Assembly (NCBI GenBank): GCA_963576735.1 | Contig: OY755170.1 | Location: forward strand, 14,678,567-14,742,566 | DNA length: 64,000 bases | Source: Bedellia somnulentella | Taxonomy: Eukaryota; Arthropoda; Insecta; Lepidoptera; Bedelliidae | Reading direction: 5' to 3' | Shown here: in pieces, positions 33,700-45,773 of the stretch | How positions within the stretch are numbered: the stretch's first letter is position 1 | Layout: every line of letters begins with the position of its first letter | Made by a program: the position numbers and the translations under genes | The notes under the pieces: generated by a model | What the model saw: only the letters and a program-made list of their open reading frames with translations | Told to the model about the DNA's origin: nothing | Database searches by the model: none

Positions 33700-35300
33700 T
33701 CATGACCGTGGCGTGTCCGTTTTCCAAAATATTGTGTGTATATGAAGGTTTATATTAAAAAAATCTAACATAATCGCTATATTATTGTCCTAATAGTTTC
33801 TTTTTTAGTTGTTTATCTTTATATAATATAGATATTTAAGCTATTTCTTATGTATATCACTAAAATTTCAGCAGTAACTTTGTACGCAAGGTTTTGCGTC
33901 TCGACCGTAGAACTGGATAAAAAATTCCCGTAAATCAAAACTATTAGTCGTTGCCTGGTATTCTTTTTTTTAATTATTTAGCCCGGTATCACCAATCTAT
34001 TTGTCTTTTCGTTGATAGCAGGGATCCTGTATTGACTGACTTTTTTCAATTTAAATGTAATATATTTTAATCCGTCAAGCATACCGTGTGTGGACCGTAG
34101 TTTCGGATTTAAAGGTAAGTTCTTATGTTTTACTTATAAATTTTTGTAATATGTTGTCAAAAGCAGTATACTTACTGCATAATTTTTTTTGTTGCTTTTG
34201 CTTTATGTTTTTTGAGGTTTTGATGGGAATGGTCGAAAATTTTCGCGACCATAGGTGTCTCGACCGCAGGTTTTTCAATTTTTTTTTGCTACGGTCGCGA
34301 CAAAAACAAACACGGTCGAGACATTTAGGTTTTAGGCCATACGCCTACGGTCTATAAATAAAGAATAGTAATAATCCCCACATGAGGATTTCATGAACAA
34401 AAAAAAAAGATTTAAATTATTGTTTTTGGTATTGATAAACTTAGTTATTTTTCAGTTGAGTTACTTATCAATATACATTTAAAGAAAAATACAGTTTTCA
34501 CATCAAGTTTTATATTTACACAATTCACATGCTATTTTTTTACAACCTATATATACTATTTTTATACTTTTTGAAGCATTTATTAGTTCATTATTTTTAT
34601 TATACTTATATTACTGACAATAATGCCTTATCTTTTTTTAGAAACGAAGAATAAAACGAGAAGATGCTCGTAAACGTAGAGCAAGAAGCAAATACAAGTC
34701 GCAAGAGGAGACAAGAAAAAAATACTATGGATGATATGATATACTTTGAATGATTATATTACCTTACAGACTGCAATAATAAAAAAATACATGTAATTGG
34801 TAGTTTTATTAAAATAATTCAGAACTACTCTGTTCACTACACAGGTAAAGACCACAAGCCATTGCTCAATTCAAAGAAGCGTTATGTAGATCAGTGAGGA
34901 AAGACTTTGTCCAGAGTGGCCATGCGACAGGCTTATTACTGTCACAGAATTTAATAGTAACACAACAACCTGTGTGTCAGGATTGTTTGTTATTGTCGCG
35001 ACCGTACATGCCATTTAGGCGACCGTATCTGTTATTTTCAAGACCGTAGATGATATTGTCGCGACCGTACCTTATTAACTTCATGCAGCCTAAAAATCAT
35101 TAGGTTTCAATGCATAAATAAGTAGGTTATTTATAATATAACATCGGTACATTAAACAAACCAAACACATAAAACAATACAATTTGTATTCATACGTGTA
35201 TGAAACTCTCAACAAATCAGTCGCGACCGTAGCAACAAAAGTCGCGACCGTAGCTTTTTCCTCCCTTTTCCCCCTTTTCCCATTTTCATTAAGCTAAGCC
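33700..35300. repeat. Region with clustered GTCGCGACCGTA motifs
   Basis: Five exact copies of the 12-mer (34290-34301 inverted, 34995-35006, 35058-35069, 35220-35231, 35241-35252) and about eight near matches (33898, 34092, 34241, 34257, 34311, 34346, 35021, 35041) lie within 1.4 kb. A short basic stretch, KRRIKREDARKRRARSKYKS, is encoded at about 34640-34700 before a stop. This may be a decayed transposon with transposase-binding repeats; no termini were found. Confidence 0.6.
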
Positions 35301-35431
35301 ACTATTTTAAGGAACTTCTTTTGGTCTAATCTATAAGAAAAACAATATACTTTTTTGAAAAAAACATGTTAACAAAAATTTTATTATTTTTTTCATATGT
35401 GAGAAATACCCTTATATTCTCTGCTACTAAC

Positions 35432-35668
35432 TCATCTAAATGTTATGATAGAATTGGATGAATTAGTCATATTTCCTGTATTGTACGTAAATCCAGCTTT
35501 ATCATAACTGATGTTATAAACGACTGTACAGCTCATAGATGTTAATTTCAATATCGATGCATTGGTGGACGAGCGTGCGGTTATAGTATTTATTATCGAT
35601 CTATCACTCAAACAATCCTCAGTTGTTTTCACTTGACCGACGTTTTCGATTAAAGCAGCAACTTCCAA
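35432..35668 (-). pseudogene. Short ORF of unknown origin
   Basis: 78 codons beginning MEVAALIENVGQ and ending NMTNSSNSIITFR. No domain recognised. The composition is protein-like, and it lies between repeat remnants, so a transposon fragment is more likely than a gene. Confidence 0.15.
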
Positions 35669-35764
35669 AGGAGGCTGATTTCATTAGATTTTGAAACTTA
35701 TTCGATGCATTAAAGAAAACTGTAGAGAATTTAAAAAAAAATTGGCGCTGTCTTCGAGTAGCAT

Positions 35765-35967
35765 TACCCAGTGTGAGACCGTGGGTATCGTATGATCGTC
35801 TAAAGATACGGGACTTTTTAGGTGGTGTTGGGCGATGCGGCTGGACACGTACAATTACATTTATTTATTCGTCCTTATTTCACTTTTAACTTTTGTAGCA
35901 GCTAAGAAATTGTTGAGATCGAAACTTTGGGGTATACCTTTTTTTACGATTTTAGGCCGTGAGTAAG
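35765..35967 (+). repeat. SINE-A copy, diverged
   Basis: Recognised by GGGCGATGCGGCTGGA and the terminal TTTTAGGCCGTGAGTA; the rest has many substitutions. Confidence 0.65.
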
Positions 35968-36699
35968 TGGAAGAAGATCTTCTAACCAATACGGTTAAGA
36001 AGAAGTTACCGGATAAACATTTTATGTTACGAATGGAAGGCACAAGTTCAAACGTATTATTTTCACATTAATGGATTATCATAGAAACTTATTATGTAGC
36101 TCGAGACCAGCTCTTTTTATTTGACTCGTGTATAATATTGTGAACAGATAGCACACAGCCGCACTGCACTTCCGCTGAATTCTCTTACATCACGCACATA
36201 TCGCTACTAAAATAAACTATATTAATATGTTTGAGAAATTTTCGAATCTCAATAATTTTAATGTGACGACTTGTCACAGCAGTTGTGAGAAGGCTCTATT
36301 TTGCAATATTGCGTGAACCGGTTGACTTGGGCGTATATTACGCAATGTCCATTACAGGCGTAGGTGTTTGCCAACAACACTTGACAAAAATGTTATTCCT
36401 TAATTATGCTTTTGTGGTTTTATGGCTGCAAAGTAATTATACAAGTATTACTTAAGTAAGATACAAAAAACATAGATAATTACCATTTCACTATCATTCA
36501 TGCAACATTTCGTCGTTGAAATTCATATAACAAATTGATCAGCCTCAAACGAAAGCTTTAACATGAACGATGGTTGCTTTAAAGGTCATTATTAGGCTTG
36601 CCTGCACTTAAATAATGGAACTATTGTATGCTCGGATAAGCCGTCTCGTCGTCGGTTATTTGGTTCGATTAAAACGCTACTCGCTACATCAACTTCTGA

Positions 36700-36915
36700 A
36701 ACCCAGGGTACCGCAAAACTAACAATATTATGTGGCATCTGAGGGGTAATAGGCGACTTAGGAAATTGGGGATCTTTATGTAGTCGTTGGGCGATGCGGC
36801 TAGAAACCCTCACCACCTTCATTTTACAATAATTTACTTAACATCAAAAAGTAACTGAGGAATTTCTCTTTCTGAAGCTTAGCCTACCCTTTTCTGGGAT
36901 TTATATCTGTAACCC
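36700..36915 (+). repeat. SINE-A copy, diverged
   Basis: Contains GGGCGATGCGGCTAGAAACC and CTGAGGAATTTCTCTTTCTG in family order; the tail is lost. Confidence 0.65.
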
Positions 36916-39900
36916 ACAAAAAACTATGTTTATGAGAAATCCATAAATTTGAGAAAACTTGGCTTTCAATTTTATATTAATTATAAAATTGTTTATATTA
37001 TTCGTCTGATGATGGGCCAAGAGGTTGTTTGTGACGTTTTCCGAGACGCGAGAGAACTGAAGCTTGTAATGTTGAAAACATCGATTCGGTACATCCGGTG
37101 CGTTACCGTCTGAAAATACTGTTGATAATGGGGTCATGAACATCCGTTCCGCATTCTCCACTCTAAACCTTTAATTGTTCACTCTAATAATTCCGCTTCA
37201 CCTCAATCAATTTACATTAACTGTCAATCAATAAAAAGTACTTCGTTTCATTAGCTGAAATAATTTAGTATTTAGTAATTGTTAGTTCCATGTACGTATG
37301 TAAATTATTAGTATTGAATAGTGTTAAAAGATAAAATAGTTTATTTTTTATTTTGAGACTGTTGTTCTGAATGATGCCACTTGGCTTTTTTTATATTAAC
37401 AAACATATTGTGTATATGTGCTGCAACACCGTTGTTTAAAAATATTTGTAAACATCTTATCTTAAACTAATAGATTTAGTAGCTGATGTTGGGAATTGTT
37501 ACGATCTGTTAGAAATTGTTTAATGTTTTAAGTGCTCCTACACTGATGGAAAATGTTAACAAACATTTATAACAGATGCAAAATCGTGTCTCTCGCTGTT
37601 TGGGTTTACGTTCCGAAGCATCTAAACGAAAATGGAAAAAGTTTTGCTCAGTGTTATATTTAAATACAATTTGCTCATGTTTTTTTTTAGAAATGTTTAC
37701 TAACTTTACCTCATATGACAATGTTTTCTAACTTTAAAGAACAGTGTTGGAGCATTTTATCATGTGATATCGATCGTAACTTCAAATGATTATTATTATT
37801 ACGAAAAAGAATTGATCGTCTCTAATTAATATGATCTGTAAACGTTGTACCGATTTAAAACAATATTTCACCAATGGAAAGCTAAAATCTTCAGAAGTAA
37901 TATAAGGTGCATTATAACACCCTTTTTTTATTATTATTATTATAAATAGGCAATATTTGAATGATATTTTTAAATTAAATTAATAATTTAATTAGGTAAT
38001 GCAGATAATATTTTTGACAGACCGCCCTATAGATATTATTCAGTATGCCTTCGTACGAGTTTATAGGTACGTAGTTTATAGGATTACTCAATTGGGTCGT
38101 GCGCTTAAACTGGCAGCAGGCCAAATAGTGGATTCATTTCATTAATGTACCGAAGCGTACCTACATGGGACTGTGACTCACCTGTCTGCACCATCATAGT
38201 CTCAGAGAGCAGATAAGTACAACCAACACTTCAACGGAGGCGTACACAAATAATCATTTAAACTAGTGTAGATGTAGTGTAGGTTAGGAAGACGTAAGCA
38301 AAAGTAAACTATTAAAATTCAAGACGAAAGCCCGAGCGTGAATGGAAAAATCCTCCTATTAATAATTTCACAAATTATGCATAATATACGCTGGCATGCT
38401 AGACAGTTTACGTTATATGTAATTGGAAGTGAGAATCGTATATATCATTGCTATGTTATGTTAATATAAAATATGTTTTTTATAGGCTTATTCCTACCTG
38501 TTCATGTCTAGATTATTATTCACTTACAATTTAATTATACTGGGATCGCCGTAACAGTAGTTTATTAATTTTATACATTCCAAATACTTTCCGTTACACA
38601 TTATTTTTATTACTTAAAGAGATAGCTATTGTTATAAAATAAAAATTATTTAGCACATTTCAAAAACTCAATTAGACTCAACGTTACATACTAAGTAGGA
38701 CATTTTTGTTACCTTGTGTTTACAATACCGACTTTTTTCTTAGTCTGTGCATTTCCGTGATGGGAGCAAGCCTACCGCAGCTTTGTATGAATTCACTATC
38801 ATGACATAAAAAACATGACTCAATCATGTGGGATTCCCTACGATTTTGTCCCATATCATTAACAAAATTTATAATTTAACTAAAATATGGCATGAGAAAG
38901 GATACATTGCTTTAAAAGAGGTGGTGTTCACACTGATCTGGTCAAGGTTGATCATAATATAAATAAAAAAAATATTAAAAATATGAAGGCTTATTACTTG
39001 TGCTTGAGAGTTCTCTGAGGGATTTAAAAATAATCTTGTGAAAACTGTTGAAAACTTCACCAGTGTAACGGAGAAAGAAATTTGCTTTAACTGTCAATAT
39101 ACATGTGACAGTTAACTGGTTGAATTCACCGATTAATTTATTGCGTAGTAAATTCATGAAACACCAGTGTTCAATCACATTGCTAGTCTGTTGGTCAACA
39201 GGATTAATTTGAACTAACATCCAATAATTCTATTGAATAACCCAATCATTACGGCTGGCATTGTCAGGTGGGCGATTTGAATTGAGTTAGGGATCATATT
39301 GGAATTGAACTTTATTGACTTGGCACACAAATAAATTGGTATTTGGATGGCATTCCCATTTAAAAAAAACTTTTGCATACAAAGTAAAAGGTTGATGTCT
39401 TTAATGAGATTTTTGGTAATTCATTGATTTGAATATGCTTTTATCAGAACTGGGTTTGAAAAGCTATGCACTACTCTAACCTAACCAATTTTTAATACCT
39501 GTGATGAATATGTATATGTTAAGATGTATCTTAGTATATAGTATCAAAGTAGAATAATCTCAAAGTTATGCTAGTTGCTGTGCCTAACAACCCTTCAAGC
39601 AAACAGCATATATTGCATTCAACTGAATGTCTGACTGAAGTTAGCTACTGAATTGAGAGCAGGTGTTCAATGAATGGACCAAGCATCCAATCAATTAGGA
39701 GATTTAACCAGTTGACTGCGACATACATATTTATTAAACAGATTAAATACTAAAGAACTGTGATTTTTTGTCCATATTAATCTATTGGAAAAAGTCTCAC
39801 AAACACAACTAATAAATACTTTCCTTGACACTAGGAAGAAAGACTGTAAATTTAATGCTGCTATGCTGCAGTTCAGAGCAAAATTTAGGCTTAACAACAA

Positions 39901-41780
39901 TTACATGAGGATTTTTTCAAATTAAATTGGTATTATTATTAGATGGGTGGTAAAGGCCATGGGTTTCTGCACTGAGCCCGTCATGGCAGGCTATTGTGCG
40001 TGGACCTACGGGTGAATTAAATTATTACTTTGTTGCGAACAATGAAGTGGCTGTGTGGCACCACGAAATATCTTTAGGCAGAAAACATATTATTCAATTT
40101 AGCTGCTACCTATTCGGCGGGATATGTATCCTGTCCACATGTATAGGTAATTAGGAAGGAGTGCACTTAAAACTGCACTTCAAATTTAATACTAACTGAC
40201 TGTATATGCCTGACAAATTTATTTTCTTTTGGCATATAACTATCTTACATCACATCAGACAAGTTCATTAGGTCTATAGTTCAGAGTAAGCCATGTCATG
40301 TCATGAGGTGAAGAATCAAATAATTCATTTTTAAAAATCGATCCTTGATGATGTATTGTGACACTAGTCACTAATTATGAGGCTCAACCTCATGACTCAT
40401 CATTGCAGCTTACAGAAGATTTGTTTGTGATCAATTATTAGTATTTCTTTATTAGAATGAAAATGAGTCATACAAGATGACCAATAATTGATTTGAAAAT
40501 GTGTAAATAGTAGCTTATTTTAGAACTATGATGTCATGTAGAATAGACTACGACTTATATGCGAGGCCATTTAGCGACCTCTAACTAAAGCTCTAAGATC
40601 AACGCTTTGTATAAAAATTGAGAGATGAGAAAGTAATACGTCATCGATCAATATTGCTATAGAAATTATAGCCCAATATATATTTCCTGTTTGTAACAAA
40701 ACTAAATCTAGATTATAGAAACTTTTTGATATGTCTATACACTGACGCTGACATCATATGTCATATATAACATGTTATTGTTTTGCAAGATGACAAGGAT
40801 TTACATGGAAGCGGAAGTAGGTTATCCTATTTTTACATAAATTATGAAAACCTGAAAGCTCCTTACAAAATGGCGTGAATATTACACTACCATTGTGAAT
40901 ATACGAATACGATAAAAAGAACCAACGCGCCCCATACGACCTACATTCGGTCGGGTTATATTTCTGATAGAACAGATGTAAGGTTTCAACTGAGTATTTC
41001 TTTATTTTATATAGTAAAACTGGTCATTATAAGAGTGTTAAATAAATAAAGTTAAAAAAATAAATACTTACAGTTAACTTTCTTCTTATTTAACAAAAAA
41101 ACAACAAAAATAACACTTTATTCGGCACAAGCTCTTACACGCCCATTGTAACACACAGGTTTATTTGCGCCACCTATCGGCGAGTAGGAAAAGGAGAAAC
41201 AAAGTTTGTTTTCTGATGTTGTTTAAACTGTAAAAGACGAACTGACCTGCTACCAAGCTCATGTTGCTGTGTTGTGTTTGTGATTGTGTTATGTTGAGCT
41301 CTTGAGCGTGTAAAAAAAGTACTCCGAGTTGATTTTTTACGTCAAGCTTTAGTTAGACGATTTCCCCAAGTACTGTCCTAAATACTTCATCTTGTGTTTA
41401 TACACATTTATCAAGTTATAATTTTTTTTAGCAAAAGTAGCTTGAGCTTCAAGTTTAGAACTTATTAAGCCACTTTTGGAAGTGAGAAAGGATTAGTATT
41501 ACATAAAAAAATTTTAGCCTTTTACCATAGAATAAAGTGGATACTAAGTTTGTGCCTTTTACATTGAAATAACAAATTTCAAATAACTTATCTTGGCCCC
41601 TGGATTGCCTGAACCGGGGATCAAACCTACTAAAAACAGGAAACACAAAAACACTGTAATTAATCATAGCGAACACAATACATTTTTTTTTGGATAATAC
41701 CTGTTCGTGAATTTTAACAGCTAATGTGAATAAACCTACAGAATGATCCTAAGTACACCGGACATATGATATTTAACATA
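36916..41780. other. AT-rich stretch without recognised genes
   Basis: No coding exon or repeat family recognised over about 4.9 kb. One strong minus-strand donor, ACAG|GTGAGT at 38182/38181, follows ATGATGGTGCAG and could end an upstream non-coding exon, but there is no other support. Confidence 0.35.
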
Positions 41781-41979
41781 CATACATTATGCTCATGGCC
41801 TCAAATCCCAAAAAGGGGTAGACAGAGCATGAAAATCCTCAGCCACATTTGGAAGTTGTTAAAGAGACAAGTGGTAAAAATAAAGTATCATTGGTGGTGG
41901 GTCTCCATCCACATCGCCCAAAAACTTACGACACCCGTGGAGTAGGAGTAGTAACATTCTAACCCGGCACTACACGGCA
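41781..41979 (-). repeat. SINE-A copy
   Basis: Antisense; ends CCCGGCACTACACGGC, with a shortened centre. Confidence 0.8.
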
Positions 41980-42392
41980 AATGTTATTTAAATGTATATA
42001 TTTTCTGTAGAAGTTGCGATTTTTTGTAATAATTATCTTACTAAAGAACCACCCAAAATAAAGTCACTACTATCGGTACCAAAGATACAAAATTTTTGAA
42101 GTGCGTGTTGGCCACGAGCAAAGATAGGGTTTCGTCTATCTATACTTATAATAAATCTGTAGAGAGGTCAATTTATACATGTACATGGTACATAAAATAT
42201 ATTTTCAAAATAACGTTTATTTTGATTTTAACGGGTGATTATGATTAGTTATCTATACTAATGCCAAAAATTCTAAAAGTAATATTTTGTCTGTCTTTCT
42301 GTCTGTCTGTCGGTTTATATGTTCTTTATTGAAATAAAAAGTACTCGACGGATTTTAACGAAACTTGGTACAATTATTCTTCATACTCCACT

Positions 42393-42822
42393 AGGGCAAG
42401 CGCGAGCACTATTTTATCGACACGATAACGGTTAGAATGAAAGATTAGAAGAAAGATTAGAAGTAATAGGTTACGGTGGTATGGTCATGTAATGAGAAGG
42501 GATGAAATGCATGTGACTAAAAAAGTGATGAATATGAGTGTAGATGGATACAAGGGAAGAGGAAGACCAAAGAAAGTGTGGATGAACTACGTGAACGATG
42601 ATATGGGAATAAAAGGTGTAAGCTCCGAAATGGCGTATGACAGAGACGAATGGACGAGAAACACAAGTTGTGCCGACCCCACCTAGTGGGATAAGGGCAG
42701 GAGAATGATGATGATGATAACGGTTAGAATGAGATGGCAGTATACGATACTAAGTAAGTGTGTAAGAGATGGCTGCTTTATCGCACGCGATAACTAGTTT
42801 AAACACCGCTCGTGCTTGCCCT
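42393..42822. mobile_element. MITE with AGGGCAAGCGCGAGC termini
   Basis: The inverted ends AGGGCAAGCGCGAGC and GCTCGTGCTTGCCCT differ at one base. The element lies inside the Helitron copy and is itself interrupted by an RTE fragment at 42441-42715. Confidence 0.75.
42441..42715 (+). mobile_element. RTE-type LINE, 5'-truncated 3' end
   Basis: It encodes the C-terminal end of an RTE-class protein (RLRWYGHVMRRDEMHV, KGRGRPKKVWMNYVNDDMG, CADPT-stop at 42686) and ends in a (GAT)n tract. A 17-base direct repeat, GATAACGGTTAGAATGA, flanks it (42424-42440 and 42716-42732) and is the target-site duplication. Confidence 0.88.
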
Positions 42823-42994
42823 TCTGGGCAGGTTATAGTATACTCTTCAGTAGAGTAATGAAGGGGAATTTTGGAAAATTTTGGGAAAACGAGAGAACTT
42901 ACTCCATTTTTATATCTTCCGTCACGTGTGCAGACTTAATGGTTAAAGTCATATAGAAATTATGTATTATGGAATTTTCACAGGATTGTGCATG

Positions 42995-43040
42995 CAAAGT
43001 GGTGTTGGCTCAAACCTCGAGTCGGGCCTACACCAATTTG
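42995..43040 (+). repeat. SINE-B head fragment
   Basis: GGCTCAAACCTCGAGTCGGG followed by CCTACACCAATTTG matches the B-box side of the SINE-B head. Confidence 0.4.
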
Positions 43041-43863
43041 TCTCGTCTTTAGTCATCTCATTTGATTAATTTATTATGGTCTAGGGTTAAAATATCCTAA
43101 TAAGTTGGACGTATGAATTTAATTTTGGGTAAAACATCAATAATTAGTCTAAATACCAGTTTTCTTAAAGGCAACTTTGCAGTCCTATTTTTCGATTCTC
43201 TGCCTAATTTTGTTAAATAGGATTTTGTCGTCGAAAAGTTAAGATCTTTTACGTACGTACAGCTACGAGTATTTATTAAAAACGCACAGTTGAAACTTGA
43301 TGAGATCACAATTCCATTAAAATTTCAGATCGGATTATTCTTACCACATATTACTATCACATAGTAATAACACCTGAAGTAATATTCGGTCATCAAAATA
43401 TACGATTATATACAAACCGGAGTAGCTTTCTAACCAAAGGAATTATATGTAATGTATGTCATTAGAATTAAATTCAATCTGATGGAACCATACTTTAATC
43501 TCAATGAGTTGTCGCACAAGAAAACAAGTGCATTGGTATTTGACCACATTGCAATGTATCTGCCATACACGGAGCGGTCTACCTATATCGGTACGTTTCC
43601 ACCATATTGGGTAGAGCAGTGAATTAACATATACTACATTTTACGTCCACGTCCAAGGCTGTTCTAATACAACGATAACGCTACTGATGCAAACAGTATG
43701 GGCAGAGTAAGTTTTAATGTGAACGGTTGCGCTCAAATGCGAAAGCTTTATTAAATCTATAATTGAAATTGAATGGTAAAATCATTTAAAATATTTTCAT
43801 ATTTCATTAAAGTTTAATGGTATAACTGTAAATATATTTTACAGGAGCTATAGGTTCACTATC

Positions 43864-43934
43864 GATACAGGCGGGAATCGAACCCGCGACCTCGAGTATA
43901 CGCCCCGACGCTCTGCCAATTGAGCCACCGTGTC
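43864..43934 (-). tRNA. Diverged tRNA-like sequence, dispersed copy
   Basis: 71 nt, related to the array cores. Here the anticodon stem is five pairs (TCGGG/CTCGA) around a 7-base loop GCGTATA, nominal anticodon GTA but C at position 33, and the acceptor stem has a mismatch. The flanks (CAGCGCGAAATTC, CCCCACATGAGGTTTTCATG) match the array units, so it is a dispersed member of the same family. Confidence 0.5.
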
Positions 43935-44284
43935 AATGGCTGCCAGCGCGAAATTCTTCTATCCTTTATTTCTTTTACACGTTTATGTAGTGTTTGCGTT
44001 TCCTACCTCCCCACATGAGGTTTTCATGAACAAAAAGATTTAAAATACATTAAGTGTTTAATAAATTAATAGTTAAAAAACACTAAAAAAACACGCTTTA
44101 TCACAAGAGCTTTCTAACAAGTCCAAACACGGCTATGATACGATAATCCATCATGAAGTTTCAGTTAATATCTTCCGGCTCCATCATCAGTTCAGCTCGA
44201 CAGTACCATATTATTGTATTGTCATCAAAATCACATACAACCGCCATTGTTTTTACGTAGTTTTCTAAAATTTAATTACACTGA

Positions 44285-44600
44285 ACATCTCCTGACAATT
44301 TCACCTAGTGGTCAGAGTACCCACGTTATGCTTGGACGTGCAGAGCCGGGGCAATATGGCATTATGGGGCAGGCCTATCGCCGTTTTGTACGAATACATT
44401 GTCACATGAAAAAGTTCAACTTAGTCTCATTTCCACATGTTCAATGCATTCTTGTAATATAGGGTAGGCCTATCTTAAAAAAAGTATTGCCTCGACTCTG
44501 AGTTCGAAACCATCCTCGCGATGTTTTCTCTCACCGTTAGGAACCGTGATACATTAACCCCGCATAAAATTGATGTGAGCCCGACTGCATTACACTGAGC
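44285..44600 (-). repeat. SINE-B copy
   Basis: It carries ACAATTTCACCTAGTGGTCA, GGCCTATCGCCGTTTTGTAC and ATGTTTTCTCTCACCGTTAG in the family order. Confidence 0.7.
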
Positions 44601-44639
44601 TATCACTAATACTCACACTATTAGTTCTATAAAGATTGG

Positions 44640-44900
44640 CAGATACTACCAGTCATCACTTTGTACAATCCTGACAAACATCTCCAGCTTCATTTACATC
44701 CATCAATTTTCTAATACATGCTCTTTTATTCTTCATATTTTGGACACCTGTATTTTTGAGCACATTCTCGATTTGGTTCAAATGAGTCCTCCGAGGTCGT
44801 CCTTTACTAACATTTTCTTCCACATTGGCTCTATAGATCGCTTTCATCAATTTACTATCATCCATCCTCTCTATGTGCCCAAACTATCTTAACATTCCTT
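44640..44900 (-). mobile_element. RTE-type LINE C-terminal fragment
   Basis: It reads MDDSKLMKAIYRANVEENVS, KGRPRRTHLNQIENVL and RKLMDVNEAGDVCQD on the minus strand, a conserved C-terminal signature of RTE-like insect elements. No catalytic part is present. Confidence 0.8.
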
Positions 44901-44986
44901 TTACTATCTTTTTTACATTATTATCTTTCTCACAGCACCTTTCACGAATGCCGCTATTTCTCACTCGATCACATTACCTTCGAATT

Positions 44987-45047
44987 TCTAATTCCTTAGC
45001 TCTGGCTACCCCTTCTAGGGATTTATAGCCGTGAGTATATGTGACGT
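44987..45047 (+). repeat. SINE-A 3' end fragment
   Basis: Only the last 60 bases are present (TTAGCTCTGGCTACCCC to GCCGTGAGTATATGTG). It abuts LINE-A. Confidence 0.75.
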
Positions 45048-45057
45048 GATGTGATAT

Positions 45058-45773
45058 GTCGAGCAAGCACTGAAATTAATGGCATCATATCTTTATAAAA
45101 GAACTTTAAAGGTTGAAATTAATGGAACCACGTCGGAAGGATCGGAAATAGAGATGGGCCTTCCTCAAGGTTCTATATTTGGCCCATTACTGTTTCTGAT
45201 TTATATTAATGATTTACCATATATGGTACAAACGTATTCTGAGATAGTTATGCTTAATTATTTAATGTAACGAGATCCTCTACATCTCTTGACGACGTAA
45301 ATAAAGCTATCTCACTGGTATTGCATTGGTTTACTGTAAATAACCTGGTTCTGAATGCCAAAACACTAAATGTATTAAATTTTCTTTACCGAATGTTAGG
45401 CAAGTTGATGCCAATATTGTTATTGACAGTGAAAAAGTAGAATTAGTGAAAGAGACAAAATTCCTAGGGATAATAATCGATTCTGAGTTGCAATGGGGAC
45501 CCCATATACTAACACTTTCTAAAAAGCTGAGCTCAGCAGCGTATGCCGTGCGTAAGATTAGAGAAATAGCAGACATAGAAACAGCTCGCATTGTTTATTT
45601 CAGTTATTTCCTTAGTATTATGTCGTACGGTATTTTATTATGGGGTAAAGCGGTTGATTTTCATAAAGTTTTTGTCTTACAAAAGCGAGCTATCCGATCT
45701 ATTTACATGTTAAGGTCGAGGTATTCATTGCGCGAAAAATTTAAAGATATTGGCATTTTCAAATCAAATCAAA
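45058..45773 (+). mobile_element. LINE-A: decayed reverse transcriptase, first part
   Basis: It encodes RT motifs EMGLPQGSIFGPLLFLIYIN (45150-45212), then after frame breaks FLGIIIDSELQWG and SYGILLWG. The ADD catalytic motif is lost: the region after PYMVQTYSEIVML runs into stops near 45270. The element is interrupted at 45773 and resumes at about 48143. Confidence 0.85.

Larger units (their letters stand above)
42140..42980 (+). mobile_element. Helitron-like element, second copy, interrupted
   Basis: It starts A|TCTATACTTATAATAAATC, parallels 31233-31560, and loses its 3' end. A MITE at 42393-42822 interrupts it between CTTCATACTCC and CTGGGCAGG; the copy at 31233 reads CTTCATACTCCTGGGCGG without a break. 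Confidence 0.75.
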
